Shown here: piece after piece, positions 1 to 8,599 of the stretch
How the letters are laid out: each line of letters starts with the position of its first letter
Position numbering within the stretch: the stretch's first letter is position 1
From: Comamonadaceae bacterium M7527
GTDB lineage: Bacteria; Pseudomonadota; Gammaproteobacteria; Burkholderiales; Burkholderiaceae_C
Reading direction: 5' to 3'
Assembly: GCA_021044545.1 (NCBI GenBank)
Contig: CP087990.1
Coordinates: forward strand, 62,001-126,000
DNA: 64,000 nucleotides
Translations under genes and position numbers: made by a program
Notes under the pieces: generated by a model
Told to the model about the DNA's origin: nothing
The model's input: only the letters and a program-made list of their open reading frames with translations
Database searches by the model: none

Positions 1-1418
1 CTGGCCAGCATGTCTTCTACAGTTACCACGTATTCGCTTTGTGCGCAGTAGCGCACCATGGCCTGGGTTAAACCCATGCCTAGGTGGTCATCCGCCCCCG
101 GCAACTGGGCAATGTGCTGCATGGCGGTGCCAAATAAATGAGGGCCAGGGGCATCAGTTATGGGTACATTGCGCGGCGCCGCAGGTGCACCGCTAAGCCG
201 GTGAGTGGCCGTGCGACATGGGCGTTGCGTACGCACCAGGCCCTTGTCAATAGCCACTTGCAGCACTTCGTCTGCCATGACACGGTAGGTTGTCCACTTG
301 CCGCCAGTGACGGTAATGAGGCCGTCTTTGTCGGCCGCGATGGTGTGCTCGCGTGAGATTGTTTTGGTGTTGGCGTCCCTGTCGTCATTGCCTTGGGGCT
401 TGACCAGTGGGCGCAAGCCCACCCACACACTGGTAACGTCTGCTGCCGTGACAGGGCGGCGCAGTAATTTGCTGGACTCGCGCAATATGAAATCAACCTC
501 GTGGTCAAACGGTTTGGGTTCTCGCGGCGCGTCGTCGCGTGGTGTGTCTGTGGTGCCCAAAATGGTAGAGCCCAGCCACGGTACAGCAAACAGCACGCGA
601 CCATCTGCGGTGTTGGGTACCAGTAGCGCTTGATCCGTAGGCAGCAAGTCGCGCGGCACGATGAGGTGCACGCCTTGGCTGGCTGCTACCATCTTGGCCT
701 TGGGAGTGGCGCTGGCCATTTGGCGCACATCGTCTACCCACACACCTGCAGCGTTGACCACGCAGTTGGTTAGTAGCTCTGCAGTTTCACCGCTGAAGGC
801 GTCACGCACTTGCAGCGTAAATTTATGTGAGCCAGCCGGCGTTGGTGTGAGTTGGCAAACCGATGTGTGGTTGCGCACCAAGGCGCCTGCGTCTTGCGCG
901 GACTTGGCCAGTGCCAGCGCCAAACGCGCGTCGTCAAACTGTGCGTCCCAATACTTCACGCCAGCAGCAGCTGCCGCATCAACCATACCGGGCAGTGCTG
1001 CGTGAGTTTCTTTGCGGTTTAAAAATGTGGTGGCCCCCAGGCCTTGTTTGCCAGCCAGCAAGTCATACAACTTGAGCCCAATGCCGTAAAACGCTTGGTG
1101 CAGTAAGTTGGTGGACGGCATGACAAACGGCAAGGCCTGCGCCAAATGTGGTGCGATGTGCAAAATGGTTTTGCGCTCGGCCAGTGCCTCACGAACCAAA
1201 GCAATGTTGCCTTGCGCCAAATAACGCACGCCACCGTGCAGCAGCTTGGTAGAGCGGCTTGATGTGCCGCTGGCAAAGTCGTGTGACTCAAACAACGCCA
1301 CTGACAAACCGCGCAAGCTGGCGTCAAGTGCGACGCCCAAGCCAGTGGCTCCACCGCCTATGACCACCATGTCGAAGGCGCGCTGCCCAATTTCAGCTTG
1401 AAGTGACGGTCGTTGCAT
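1..1418 (-). CDS. glpD: Glycerol-3-phosphate dehydrogenase GlpD (3' end outside window)
   Basis: FAD-dependent membrane-associated enzyme that oxidises glycerol 3-phosphate to dihydroxyacetone phosphate and passes electrons to quinone. The frame opens with an ATG at 1418 and stays open to the left window edge, giving about 472 residues; GlpD proteins are usually somewhat over 500, so only the C-terminal tail is missing. Near the N terminus is a dinucleotide-binding glycine motif (VVIGGGATGLGVALDA), followed by the family segments SGTSSRSTKLLHGGVRYLAQ and, further on, VNAAGVWVDD, GTTDTPRDD and TVTGGKWTTYR. It is the last gene of the minus-strand glp operon, 141 bases after glpV, with an intervening hairpin. 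Assignment is secure. Confidence 0.95.
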   Translation of the reverse strand, partial: MQRPSLQAEIGQRAFDMVVIGGGATGLGVALDASLRGLSVALFESHDFASGTSSRSTKLLHGGVRYLAQGNIALVREALAERKTILHIAPHLAQALPFVMPSTNLLHQAFYGIGLKLYDLLAGKQGLGATTFLNRKETHAALPGMVDAAAAAGVKYWDAQFDDARLALALAKSAQDAGALVRNHTSVCQLTPTPAGSHKFTLQVRDAFSGETAELLTNCVVNAAGVWVDDVRQMASATPKAKMVAASQGVHLIVPRDLLPTDQALLVPNTADGRVLFAVPWLGSTILGTTDTPRDDAPREPKPFDHEVDFILRESSKLLRRPVTAADVTSVWVGLRPLVKPQGNDDRDANTKTISREHTIAADKDGLITVTGGKWTTYRVMADEVLQVAIDKGLVRTQRPCRTATHRLSGAPAAPRNVPITDAPGPHLFGTAMQHIAQLPGADDHLGMGLTQAMVRYCAQSEYVVTVEDMLA

Positions 1419-1478
1419 GTTGTGGGTAAGGCGAGTGAACCGCCTGAAAGAGTGGTTAACTGTGTGTTTTGAGGTTGT

Positions 1479-1505
1479 CGCCCCGACAGGTTGTCTGTCG
1501 GGGCG
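1479..1505 (-). promoter_or_regulatory. Intercistronic hairpin between glpV and glpD
   Basis: An 11-bp perfect inverted repeat (cgccccgacag / ctgtcggggcg) with a five-base loop lies between the glpV stop and the glpD start. No T-run follows it on the minus strand, so it is not a typical intrinsic terminator. It may protect the upstream transporter mRNA or cause partial read-through to glpD; both are inference. Confidence 0.55.
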
Positions 1506-1559
1506 AAGCTTTAAACAGCCTATGTGCCGTTTAAGCTCAGGTTTCGGTCGGGTGAGCGT

Positions 1560-3290
1560 TTAGCGCACACGACCCTCTTTCCACGCGTTTAGCAGCGTGT
1601 CGTAGGCAATGGTTTTGCCTTGTGGCTTCTCGTTTGCCAGCTTCTTCCAGGGAGCAGCTTTATCGCTGAGGATTCGGTCTGGGTTACCTGGCTTGTTGAG
1701 CTTTGGCGCGCAACGAGCCATACCTGCACGCTCCAGGCGAGCCATGACCTTGTCCATTTCGCCGGCCAAGTTGTCCATGGCAGCTTGTGGGGTCTTCTCA
1801 CCCGTTACTGCAGTTGCCACGTTTTTCCACCACAGCTGTGCCAGCTTGGGGTAGTCAGGCACATTGGTGCCTGTTGGTGTCCATGCCACACGCGCTGGGC
1901 TGCGGTAGAACTCAACCAGGCCACCAAGCTTTGGTGCCATTTCCGTCATGGCATCTGACTGGATGTCAGATTCGCGAATAGGCGTCAAGCCAACCACGGT
2001 CTTCTTCAAAGACGTGGTTTTGGCGGTCACAAACTGGGCGTACAACCAGGCAGCAGCTGTTTTGTTGGGATCGTGGTCTTTAAAGAAAGTCCATGAGCCA
2101 ACGTCTTGGTAGCCGTTTTGCATGCCTTCTTTCCAGTAGGGGCCATTAGGGCCTGGGGCCATACGCCACTTTGGAGTTCCGTCTGCGTTAACAACAGGCA
2201 AACCAGGCTTGGTCATGTCTGCCGTAAAGGCGGTGTACCAGAAAATTTGTTGTGCAATTTCACCCTGAGCAGGCACTGGGCCGGCTTCACCAAATGTCAT
2301 GCCCATTGCCTCTTTAGGTGCGTAGGCTTTCATCCAGTCGATGTACTTGGTAAGGGCGTAGACGGCTGCTGGTGAGTTTGTTGCACCGCCTCGTGAGACA
2401 GATGCGCCCACGGGCGTGCACTTGTCGTCGGCTACACGGATACCCCATTCGTCAACCGGGTTGCCGTTTGGAATACCGATGTCGGCTGTTCCCGCCATGG
2501 ACAACCATGCGTCTGTGAAGCGCCACCCCAGTGAAGGGTCTTTTTTGCCGTAGTCCATGTGGCCGTAAATTGGCTTGCCGTCAATCATCTTCACGTCGTT
2601 GGAGAAGAAGTTGGCAATGTCTTCGTAGGCGCTCCAGTTTTGTGGCACACCCAACTCATAACCGTATTTGGCTTTGAATTGTGCTTTGAGGTCAGGGCGG
2701 GCAAACAGGTCTGCGCGGAACCAGTACAGGTTGGCAAACTGTTGGTCAGGCAGCTGGTACATTTCGCCGTCTGGGCCAGTGGTGAAGCTGGTGCCTATGA
2801 AGTCTTTGATGTCCAGGCCGGGGTTGGTCCATTCTTTGCCGCTGTTTTTCATGTAGTCGGTTAGCGACATGATCTTGCCGTAGCGGTAGTGCGTACCAAT
2901 CAGGTCGGAATCGCTGATCCAGCCGTCGTAAATCGATTTGCCAGACTGCATAGAGGTTTGCAGTTTCTCAACCACGTCACCTTCTTGAATCAGGTCGTGT
3001 TTAACGGTGATGCCTGTGATTTCAGAGAACGCCTTTGCCAGTACTTTGGACTCGTATTCGTGGGTGGTGATTGTTTCTGAGACAACAGAAATTTCATTGA
3101 CACCCATTTTTTTGAGTTTGGCGGCCGCGTCGATAAACCACTTCATCTCGGCCATCTGCTGAGACTTGCTCAACGTAGATGGTTGAAACTCAGAGTCAAC
3201 CCATTTTTTTGCTTCCGGTTCACCGGCTATCGCTAGCCCAGTGCACGCTGCTGCAACGGCAAATGCCGTGATGCTTAAACGCAGTTTCAT
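1560..3290 (-). CDS. glpV: Glycerol ABC transporter, periplasmic binding protein (GlpV-like)
   Basis: Periplasmic solute-binding protein of 576 residues. The first ~23 residues form a Sec signal peptide (MKLRLSITAFAVAAACTGLA, then IAG before the mature part). The rest is an extracellular solute-binding fold with YDGWISDSD, YWFRADLF and GSWTFFKDHD segments, longer than most sugar-binding proteins. Its place between glpU and glpD in an operon with two ATPases, two permeases and a small membrane protein matches the glpSTPQUV glycerol uptake system described in Rhizobium leguminosarum, which is why glycerol is inferred as ligand. A good ribosome site (GGAG, 5 bases before the ATG at 3290) supports the start. 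Confidence 0.88.
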   Translation of the reverse strand: MKLRLSITAFAVAAACTGLAIAGEPEAKKWVDSEFQPSTLSKSQQMAEMKWFIDAAAKLKKMGVNEISVVSETITTHEYESKVLAKAFSEITGITVKHDLIQEGDVVEKLQTSMQSGKSIYDGWISDSDLIGTHYRYGKIMSLTDYMKNSGKEWTNPGLDIKDFIGTSFTTGPDGEMYQLPDQQFANLYWFRADLFARPDLKAQFKAKYGYELGVPQNWSAYEDIANFFSNDVKMIDGKPIYGHMDYGKKDPSLGWRFTDAWLSMAGTADIGIPNGNPVDEWGIRVADDKCTPVGASVSRGGATNSPAAVYALTKYIDWMKAYAPKEAMGMTFGEAGPVPAQGEIAQQIFWYTAFTADMTKPGLPVVNADGTPKWRMAPGPNGPYWKEGMQNGYQDVGSWTFFKDHDPNKTAAAWLYAQFVTAKTTSLKKTVVGLTPIRESDIQSDAMTEMAPKLGGLVEFYRSPARVAWTPTGTNVPDYPKLAQLWWKNVATAVTGEKTPQAAMDNLAGEMDKVMARLERAGMARCAPKLNKPGNPDRILSDKAAPWKKLANEKPQGKTIAYDTLLNAWKEGRVR

Positions 3291-3334
3291 GTCATCTCCA
3301 ATATAGTTAAACAGCCCGCCTTACACATACCAAT

Positions 3335-3359
3335 AGACCTTTGCGGGACAAAAAGGTCT
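3335..3359 (-). promoter_or_regulatory. Small hairpin between glpU and glpV
   Basis: An 8-bp inverted repeat (agaccttt / aaaggtct) with a nine-base loop sits in the 82-base gap between the glpU stop and the glpV start. It could be an mRNA processing or stabilising element giving higher binding-protein yield, which is common in ABC operons; the role is inferred only. Confidence 0.4.
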
Positions 3360-3372
3360 GGGTTCCTTTGCA

Positions 3373-3681
3373 TCAGCCTTTGCGCATCACAAGTCCTAAA
3401 AATAGGACAGACGCTATAAAGCTGATCCAAATACTGGGTTCCTGGTCAAGCGACAGCGTTGTCATGATGAAATCGCCAAGGCCAAGAAACATAAGGTTGA
3501 TATAGGCTGCGGCGAGCAGGCCGATAAACAGGCGATCGCCGCGGGTGGTTGCAATGGGTAAAAAGCCTTTGCGCGTTACGGTAGGAGACTTGATCTCCCA
3601 ACATGTCATGGCGACGATGATCAAGGCAATTACCGTGAAAAACACCGCAATAGGTGTGGTCCAGTACATCCAGGTAAACAT
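3373..3681 (-). CDS. glpU: Small membrane protein of glycerol ABC system (DUF2160, GlpU-like)
   Basis: Protein of 102 residues with about three hydrophobic segments (WTTPIAVFFTVIALIIVAMT; LFIGLLAAAYINLMFLGLGD; IWISFIASVLFLGLVM). It fits the small DUF2160-type membrane component found between permease and binding-protein genes in glycerol ABC operons (GlpU). The ATG at 3681 is preferred because AAGGAACC lies just upstream, and a longer in-frame opening to 3780 would run far into glpQ. The molecular role of GlpU is not established. Confidence 0.82.
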   Translation of the reverse strand: MFTWMYWTTPIAVFFTVIALIIVAMTCWEIKSPTVTRKGFLPIATTRGDRLFIGLLAAAYINLMFLGLGDFIMTTLSLDQEPSIWISFIASVLFLGLVMRKG

Positions 3682-3715
3682 TGATGTGGTTCCTTGTTTG
3701 CTGTGTGGTGCGCGC

Positions 3716-4531
3716 TTAAACGCGGCCCATTGCAAAACCTTTTGCAATGTAGTTGCGTACAAACCAAATAACGATGGCACCCGGGATGATGGTCAACACA
3801 CCGGCCGCAGCCAGTGTGGCCCAGTCCATGCCTGAGGCGCTGACCGTGCGGGTCATGGTGGCAACAATGGGTTTGGCATTGACGCTGGTTAAGGTTCTGG
3901 CCAGCAGCAACTCAACCCAGCTGAACATGAAGCAAAAGAATGCCGCTACGCCAACACCGGCCTTGATCAGTGGCAAAAATATCTTTGTAAAAAACTTGGG
4001 GAAGCTGTAGCCATCGACATAGGCGGTTTCGTCTATCTCGCGGGGTATGCCGCTCATGAAGCCTTCCAAAATCCACACAGCCAGCGGCACGTTGAAGATC
4101 AGATGCGCCAGCGCAACGGCGATGTGTGTGTCCATCAGACCAACGGTTGTGTACAGCTGGAAGAATGGCAGCAAAAACACAGCCGGAGGCGTCATGCGGT
4201 TGGTGAGCAACCAAAAGAAAACGTGCTTATCGCCAATAAAGCGGTATCGAGAAAATGCGTATGCCGCCGGCAGCGCCACGCTGATAGAGATGACGGTGTT
4301 GATCGCTACGTAGATCAGGCTGTTGACGTAGCCCATGTACCACGATGGGTCGGTGAATATGGTGGCGTAGTTGGCCCACGTGAAGTTCGTTGGAAACAGC
4401 GTAAAGCTGGAGACGATTTCCTCGTTGGTTTTGAAGCTCATGTTGACCATCCAGTAGATGGGCAACAAGGCAAATAGCAAGTAGGTGGCCAGGCCCAAGC
4501 GCTTGAGACCTAGGTTTTGAGTTTTATGCAT
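3716..4531 (-). CDS. glpQ: Glycerol ABC transporter permease (GlpQ-like)
   Basis: Inner-membrane permease of the MalG type, 271 residues with six predicted helices. The coupling EAA-like loop is seen as EIDETAYVDGYSFPKFFTKI followed by FLPLIKAG. The start at 4531 is chosen because of a strong GGAGGAG ribosome site, and it overlaps the 3' end of glpP by 8 bases, indicating translational coupling. The symbol follows the glpSTPQUV transporter naming and must not be confused with the E. coli glycerophosphodiesterase GlpQ. Confidence 0.87.
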   Translation of the reverse strand: MHKTQNLGLKRLGLATYLLFALLPIYWMVNMSFKTNEEIVSSFTLFPTNFTWANYATIFTDPSWYMGYVNSLIYVAINTVISISVALPAAYAFSRYRFIGDKHVFFWLLTNRMTPPAVFLLPFFQLYTTVGLMDTHIAVALAHLIFNVPLAVWILEGFMSGIPREIDETAYVDGYSFPKFFTKIFLPLIKAGVGVAAFFCFMFSWVELLLARTLTSVNAKPIVATMTRTVSASGMDWATLAAAGVLTIIPGAIVIWFVRNYIAKGFAMGRV

Positions 4532-5411
4532 GTTGCTCCTCCTTGCTGGACTCATCGGTGTTTTGCATCCAGTTGTACAAAACAAAGCACAACAACAAGA
4601 TAATCAGGAAGTAAACCAGTGAAAACGCGGCAGCTGGTCCTAAGTCAAATTGACCGACGGCTTTCTGGGTGAGGTACTGACTTAAGAAGGTGGTGGCATT
4701 GCCTGGACCGCCCCCTGTGAGTACAAAGGGTTCTGTGTAAATCATGAAGCTGTCCATTAACCGCAGTAGCACACCAATCACCAAAACGCCTTGCATCTTG
4801 GGCAGTTGAATGTGGCGAAACACGGCCCACTTGCTTGCGCCGTCAATTTGCGCGGCTTGGTAGTAAGCATCTGGAATTGAGCGCAGTCCCGCATATGCCA
4901 GCAGTGCAACCAGTGGCGTCCAGTGCCACACGTCCATGACCAATACGGTGAGCCAAGCGTGTGTGGGATTACTGGTGTAGCTGTAGTCGATGCCCAAGTA
5001 AGACAAGCTGGCACCCAACAGGCCTATGTCTGAGCGTCCAAAAATTTGCCAAATGGTTCCTACGACGTTCCACGGAATGAGTAGCGACAAAGCCACTATC
5101 ACCAGCGTTGCAGAGGCCCTCCAGCCAGTCGCCGGCATGCACAGTGCCACCGCAATACCCAGCGGTATTTCAATAGCAAGAACCCAAAACGAGAATTTGA
5201 TTTGTCGCCATAAGGCCTCGTGCAGCTCGCTGTCGCGCATGATCTCCACAAACCATTCGGTGCCCACAAATACGCGGCGTTCGGGTGAGATGATGTCTTG
5301 CACGGAGTAGTTCACCACCGTCATCAAAGGCAATATTGAGGAAAATGCGACACACACAATGACCGGTACGATCAGCCACCATGCGGCGTTGTTATAAGGT
5401 TTGTGCATCAT
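4524..5411 (-). CDS. glpP: Glycerol ABC transporter permease (GlpP-like)
   Basis: Inner-membrane permease of the MalF/UgpA type, 295 residues with about six transmembrane helices. The cytoplasmic coupling motif appears as SIPDAYYQAAQIDGASKWAV followed by FRHIQLPKM. The start is placed at 5411, where ATGATG overlaps the stop of glpT (ATGA), with GAGG upstream; an upstream in-frame opening to 5441 lies inside glpT. It pairs with GlpQ to form the heterodimeric channel. Confidence 0.87.
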   Translation of the reverse strand: MMHKPYNNAAWWLIVPVIVCVAFSSILPLMTVVNYSVQDIISPERRVFVGTEWFVEIMRDSELHEALWRQIKFSFWVLAIEIPLGIAVALCMPATGWRASATLVIVALSLLIPWNVVGTIWQIFGRSDIGLLGASLSYLGIDYSYTSNPTHAWLTVLVMDVWHWTPLVALLAYAGLRSIPDAYYQAAQIDGASKWAVFRHIQLPKMQGVLVIGVLLRLMDSFMIYTEPFVLTGGGPGNATTFLSQYLTQKAVGQFDLGPAAAFSLVYFLIILLLCFVLYNWMQNTDESSKEEQHA

Positions 5412-6487
5412 GCGACCAGTTCCTCGTCTACGTAGTAGCACGTGTTTGAGTTGATAACGTTAAGGCTTACAGTGGCACCAACAATTGGCGGTGTTTCAGA
5501 TTTGGGTTGGCGTGACTTCAGCAATGCTTCGCCAGCTTGGCAAGTGATGAGGTAGTAAGTGCCAACGTCCTGCACGCGACTAACAGTAGCTTGGAGCTCG
5601 TTGGCCTTTCCCGGGCTTGATGTTTGAAGGTGCTCAGGGCGTATGCCAACCGTGACGGTTGTTGCATTGACAACCTGAGAGGCAGGTAGTTGCAAGGTTT
5701 GCCCGGCCATCTCAACCGTATTTGCGCTGTTGATGCTGGCGCTGACAAAATTCATGCCCGGCGAACCAATAAAGTGCCCTACAAATGTGTGCGCTGGGCG
5801 CTCAAACAAGGCTTGCGGAGAGCCCACTTGAACTGCCTTGCCTTGTGACATCACTACGACCTGGTCAGCAAAAGTTAAGGCTTCAACTTGGTCATGCGTC
5901 ACGTACACCAGTGTGAGTTTTAGTTCGTTGTGAATTTGCTTTAGTTTGCGGCGCAGTTGCCACTTCAGGTGTGGGTCTATGACTGTGAGCGGTTCATCAA
6001 ACAAAATGGCGCTCACGTCTGGACGGACCAAGCCGCGACCCAACGATATTTTTTGTTTCACATCTGCACTAAGGCCAGAGGCGCGCTGCTTCATGAGCGT
6101 GCCAAGTTCCAGCATCTCCGCAATTTCAGCGATGCGTTTGGCGATGTATTGGGCGTCTACGCCTCGGTTGCGCAGTGGAAAGGCCAGGTTGTCTGCGACC
6201 GTCATGGTGTCGTAAATCACCGGGAACTGAAATACCTGAGCAATGTTGCGCTCTTGCGGCGTTTGATCGGAGACGTTTTTACCGTCGAACATGACCTTGC
6301 CTTCAGACGGCGCCACCAAGCCCGAAATAATGTTGAGCATGGTGCTTTTGCCACAACCAGACGGCCCCAGTAGCGCGTAAGCGCCCCCGTCTTCAAAGCG
6401 CATATCCATGCGGTGCAGCGCGTAGTCCTGTGGCCCACTTGGGTTTGCCTTGTACGAGTGCGCCAGTTGTAAGTCAATTTGTGCCAT
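5408..6487 (-). CDS. glpT: Glycerol ABC transporter ATPase (GlpT-like)
   Basis: ABC ATPase of 359 residues with a C-terminal TOBE-like regulatory domain. Walker A is LLGPSGCGKST, Walker B is AILFDEPLTVIDP and the H-loop is YVTHDQ. The signature region reads LSADVKQKISLGRG, so the usual LSGGQ is degenerate, whereas the partner GlpS keeps LSGGQQQR; the transporter may therefore have one catalytic and one weaker ATP site. The gene follows glpS by 14 bases and overlaps glpP by 4. The symbol refers to the ABC system, not to the E. coli glycerol-3-phosphate antiporter GlpT. Confidence 0.87.
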   Translation of the reverse strand: MAQIDLQLAHSYKANPSGPQDYALHRMDMRFEDGGAYALLGPSGCGKSTMLNIISGLVAPSEGKVMFDGKNVSDQTPQERNIAQVFQFPVIYDTMTVADNLAFPLRNRGVDAQYIAKRIAEIAEMLELGTLMKQRASGLSADVKQKISLGRGLVRPDVSAILFDEPLTVIDPHLKWQLRRKLKQIHNELKLTLVYVTHDQVEALTFADQVVVMSQGKAVQVGSPQALFERPAHTFVGHFIGSPGMNFVSASINSANTVEMAGQTLQLPASQVVNATTVTVGIRPEHLQTSSPGKANELQATVSRVQDVGTYYLITCQAGEALLKSRQPKSETPPIVGATVSLNVINSNTCYYVDEELVA

Positions 6488-6501
6488 GGTGATGTCTGTG
6501 C

Positions 6502-7578
6502 TTATGCGTTGTTGTGCGGTGCGTGGCTTAAGTTGCCGTTGCTATCGAACACGTAGGCGAGATCTGGCTGCAAGAACACCTGCGTCTGACTGCCGAGCTG
6601 CATGTTTTGTACGCCCGGGACTTGCGCAACCAAGGGGCCGATTGCAGTGCTCAGGTGTACAAAGGTGTCAGAGCCCGAAATTTCAGACAGCTCAACGCGT
6701 GCGCCTAAAGCCACACCATTGGCACCCTGTGTCAGTGTGATTGCATTGGCTCGCAGGCCCAATTGCACCTCGCCAGATGTCAGGGGCGTTTGTGGCAGCG
6801 TCATGGCAACACCGGCGCTGATTGCAAGGTGAGCACCTGCGGATGTGGCAGGCACTATGTTCATGGGGGGGTCGCTAAAGGCCGTGGCTACCGTGACGTT
6901 GATTGGACGCTGGAATACCTCACTTGTGGGGCCGTATTGCAACAGGCGCCCCTCATGCATCACAGCGGTATTGCCACCCAGCAAAAGCGCCTCACCAGGC
7001 TCGGTGGTGGCATACACAATGGTTGAGTTGCCCGCTTCAAACAAGGAGGTTAGTTCTTCGCGCAGTTCTTCGCGCAGCTTGTAGTCGAGGTTTACCAGTG
7101 GCTCATCCAGGAGGGTAAGCGGCGCCGCTTTGATGAGTGCCCGCGCGAGCGCTACCCGTTGTTGCTGGCCACCTGATAATTCTGCTGGCAGGCGTTGCAA
7201 AAACTGGCTGATGTGCAAGCGTTCTGCGACCGCTTGCACCTGTGATTTGATGTTGTGTGCGCTTTGGCTGCCGGCCAGTTGCAGTGGGGAGGCGATGTTG
7301 TCAAATACCGTCATGGAGGGGTAGTTGATGAACTGCTGGTACACCATGGCCACATGACGTTCGCGCACTGGCTTGCCGGTGACATCTTGACCTTCAAACA
7401 GGACTTGGCCTTTGCTTGGCTTGTCAAGTCCGGCCATGACGCGCATGAGGCTGGTTTTGCCGGCCTGTGTCGCACCCAGCAGGACAGTAAGGCCCCCAGC
7501 TACCAGTTTCAGGTCCAACGTGTGTAGATGCGTAAACCCGTTTACAACGGTGCTGACTTGTTTCAGTTCCAGGCTCAT
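6502..7578 (-). CDS. glpS: Glycerol ABC transporter ATPase (GlpS-like)
   Basis: First gene of the minus-strand glycerol operon; ABC ATPase of 358 residues. Walker A is GATQAGKTSLM, the signature is LSGGQQQRVALARAL, and Walker B is LTLLDEPLVNLD. The switch region reads YATTEPGEAL, so the usual H-loop histidine is absent here (the partner GlpT has VTHDQ). A TOBE-like tail follows from about residue 240. No strong ribosome site precedes the ATG at 7578. Transcription should start in the divergent region that carries the repeated GTTC elements. Confidence 0.86.
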   Translation of the reverse strand: MSLELKQVSTVVNGFTHLHTLDLKLVAGGLTVLLGATQAGKTSLMRVMAGLDKPSKGQVLFEGQDVTGKPVRERHVAMVYQQFINYPSMTVFDNIASPLQLAGSQSAHNIKSQVQAVAERLHISQFLQRLPAELSGGQQQRVALARALIKAAPLTLLDEPLVNLDYKLREELREELTSLFEAGNSTIVYATTEPGEALLLGGNTAVMHEGRLLQYGPTSEVFQRPINVTVATAFSDPPMNIVPATSAGAHLAISAGVAMTLPQTPLTSGEVQLGLRANAITLTQGANGVALGARVELSEISGSDTFVHLSTAIGPLVAQVPGVQNMQLGSQTQVFLQPDLAYVFDSNGNLSHAPHNNA

Positions 7579-7630
7579 GTGCGGTCTTGGTGCTGGGCGT
7601 TTGCGCCAGATGGGAGATGGTTCATGTGAA

Positions 7631-7738
7631 TGTTCTTTTACGTTCGAAATTCATCGAATGAGTTCGTTTTTTGAATAATAATGGATTTTTCTGTTCGTTT
7701 AACTAGGGTTTTCCCTTTGAAATGTTCCTTTTTGTTCG
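7631..7738. promoter_or_regulatory. Divergent glpS/glpR control region with phased GTTC half-sites
   Basis: Six same-orientation hexamers of the form NGTTCN start at 7631, 7641, 7661, 7692, 7723 and 7733. The spacings (10, 20, 31, 31, 10) are close to whole helical turns. An inverted repeat (ttcga-6-tcgaa, 7643-7658) overlaps them. DeoR-family repressors such as GlpR bind repeated TTCG-containing elements, so these are inferred GlpR operators controlling both directions. Confidence 0.6.
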
Positions 7739-7767
7739 GTTATTGTGCTGACCATGTAACCTATAAA

Positions 7768-8557
7768 TGAAATCCCATCGGTAGCGGCGTTTACGCCCAA
7801 CCCTCGTCAAGACGCCATAGTTGAGGCGGTTAAGCAGCAGGGAGCGGCGACCATCGAGGCTTTGGCGCTGCGCTTTGACGTGACCCTGCAAACGGTTCGC
7901 CGCGATGTGCAGCGTCTGGCTGAGGCGGGTTTGTTGGCCCGTTTTCATGGCGGCGTACGCATTCCGGTGTCGACCACTGAGAACGTCACCTACATGCGCC
8001 GTCAAGCCATGCAAGCGGTTGGAAAGCAGCGCATAGCCCGCGCAGTGGCCGCGCGTATTCCGCATGGTTGCTCTGTCATGCTGAACATTGGCACGACTAC
8101 AGAGGCGATAGCCCAAGAGTTGCTGCACCACAAAGGTCTGCGTGTCATCACCAACAACTTGAACGTCGCTGCTACGCTAAGTGCCAACGAGGACTGCGAG
8201 GTGATTGTGGCCGGCGGTGTTGTGCGCTCGGTAGATCGCGGCATCACCGGTGAGGCGACCGTAGACTTCATGCGGCAATTCAAGGTTGATATTGGCCTTA
8301 TTGGCATCAGCGGAATTGAAGAAGACGGTACGTTGCGTGACTTCGACTTTAGAGAGGTGAAGGTGGCCAAGGCCATCATTGCCAGCGCCCGTCAAGTGTG
8401 GCTTTGCGCAGATAGCACCAAGTTTTCACGCCCCGCTATGGTGGAGCTTGCGAGTTTTGAAGCCCTGGATGTGGTGTTTACCGATATGACGCCACCGCCG
8501 TTGTTTAGTGACTTGATGACCAGCGCCAATGTGGAGTGCGTGGTGGCTTGCGAGTAA
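7768..8557 (+). CDS. glpR: DeoR-family glycerol regulon repressor GlpR (start region disrupted)
   Basis: DNA-binding repressor expected to respond to glycerol 3-phosphate. A DeoR winged-helix domain is seen (ALRFDVTLQTVRRDVQRLAE, then AGLLARFHGG), followed by the sugar-phosphate sensor domain (MLNIGTTTEAIAQELL; ITNNLNVAATL; GISGIEEDGTLRD). The frame of the conserved domain has no ATG, GTG or CTG between an in-frame stop at 7757 and a TTG at 7862, yet conserved sequence (NPRQDAIVEAVKQQGAATIE) extends well upstream of that TTG. One extra C in the CCC at 7775-7777 region would join the ATG at 7768 to the domain frame, giving MKSPSVAAFTPNPRQ. I therefore place the start at 7768 with a probable one-base deletion. 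Confidence 0.82.
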
Positions 8558-8599
8558 CGCATAAACGGTAATGTGCAATCATTTTTTGGAGTTTTAGTT

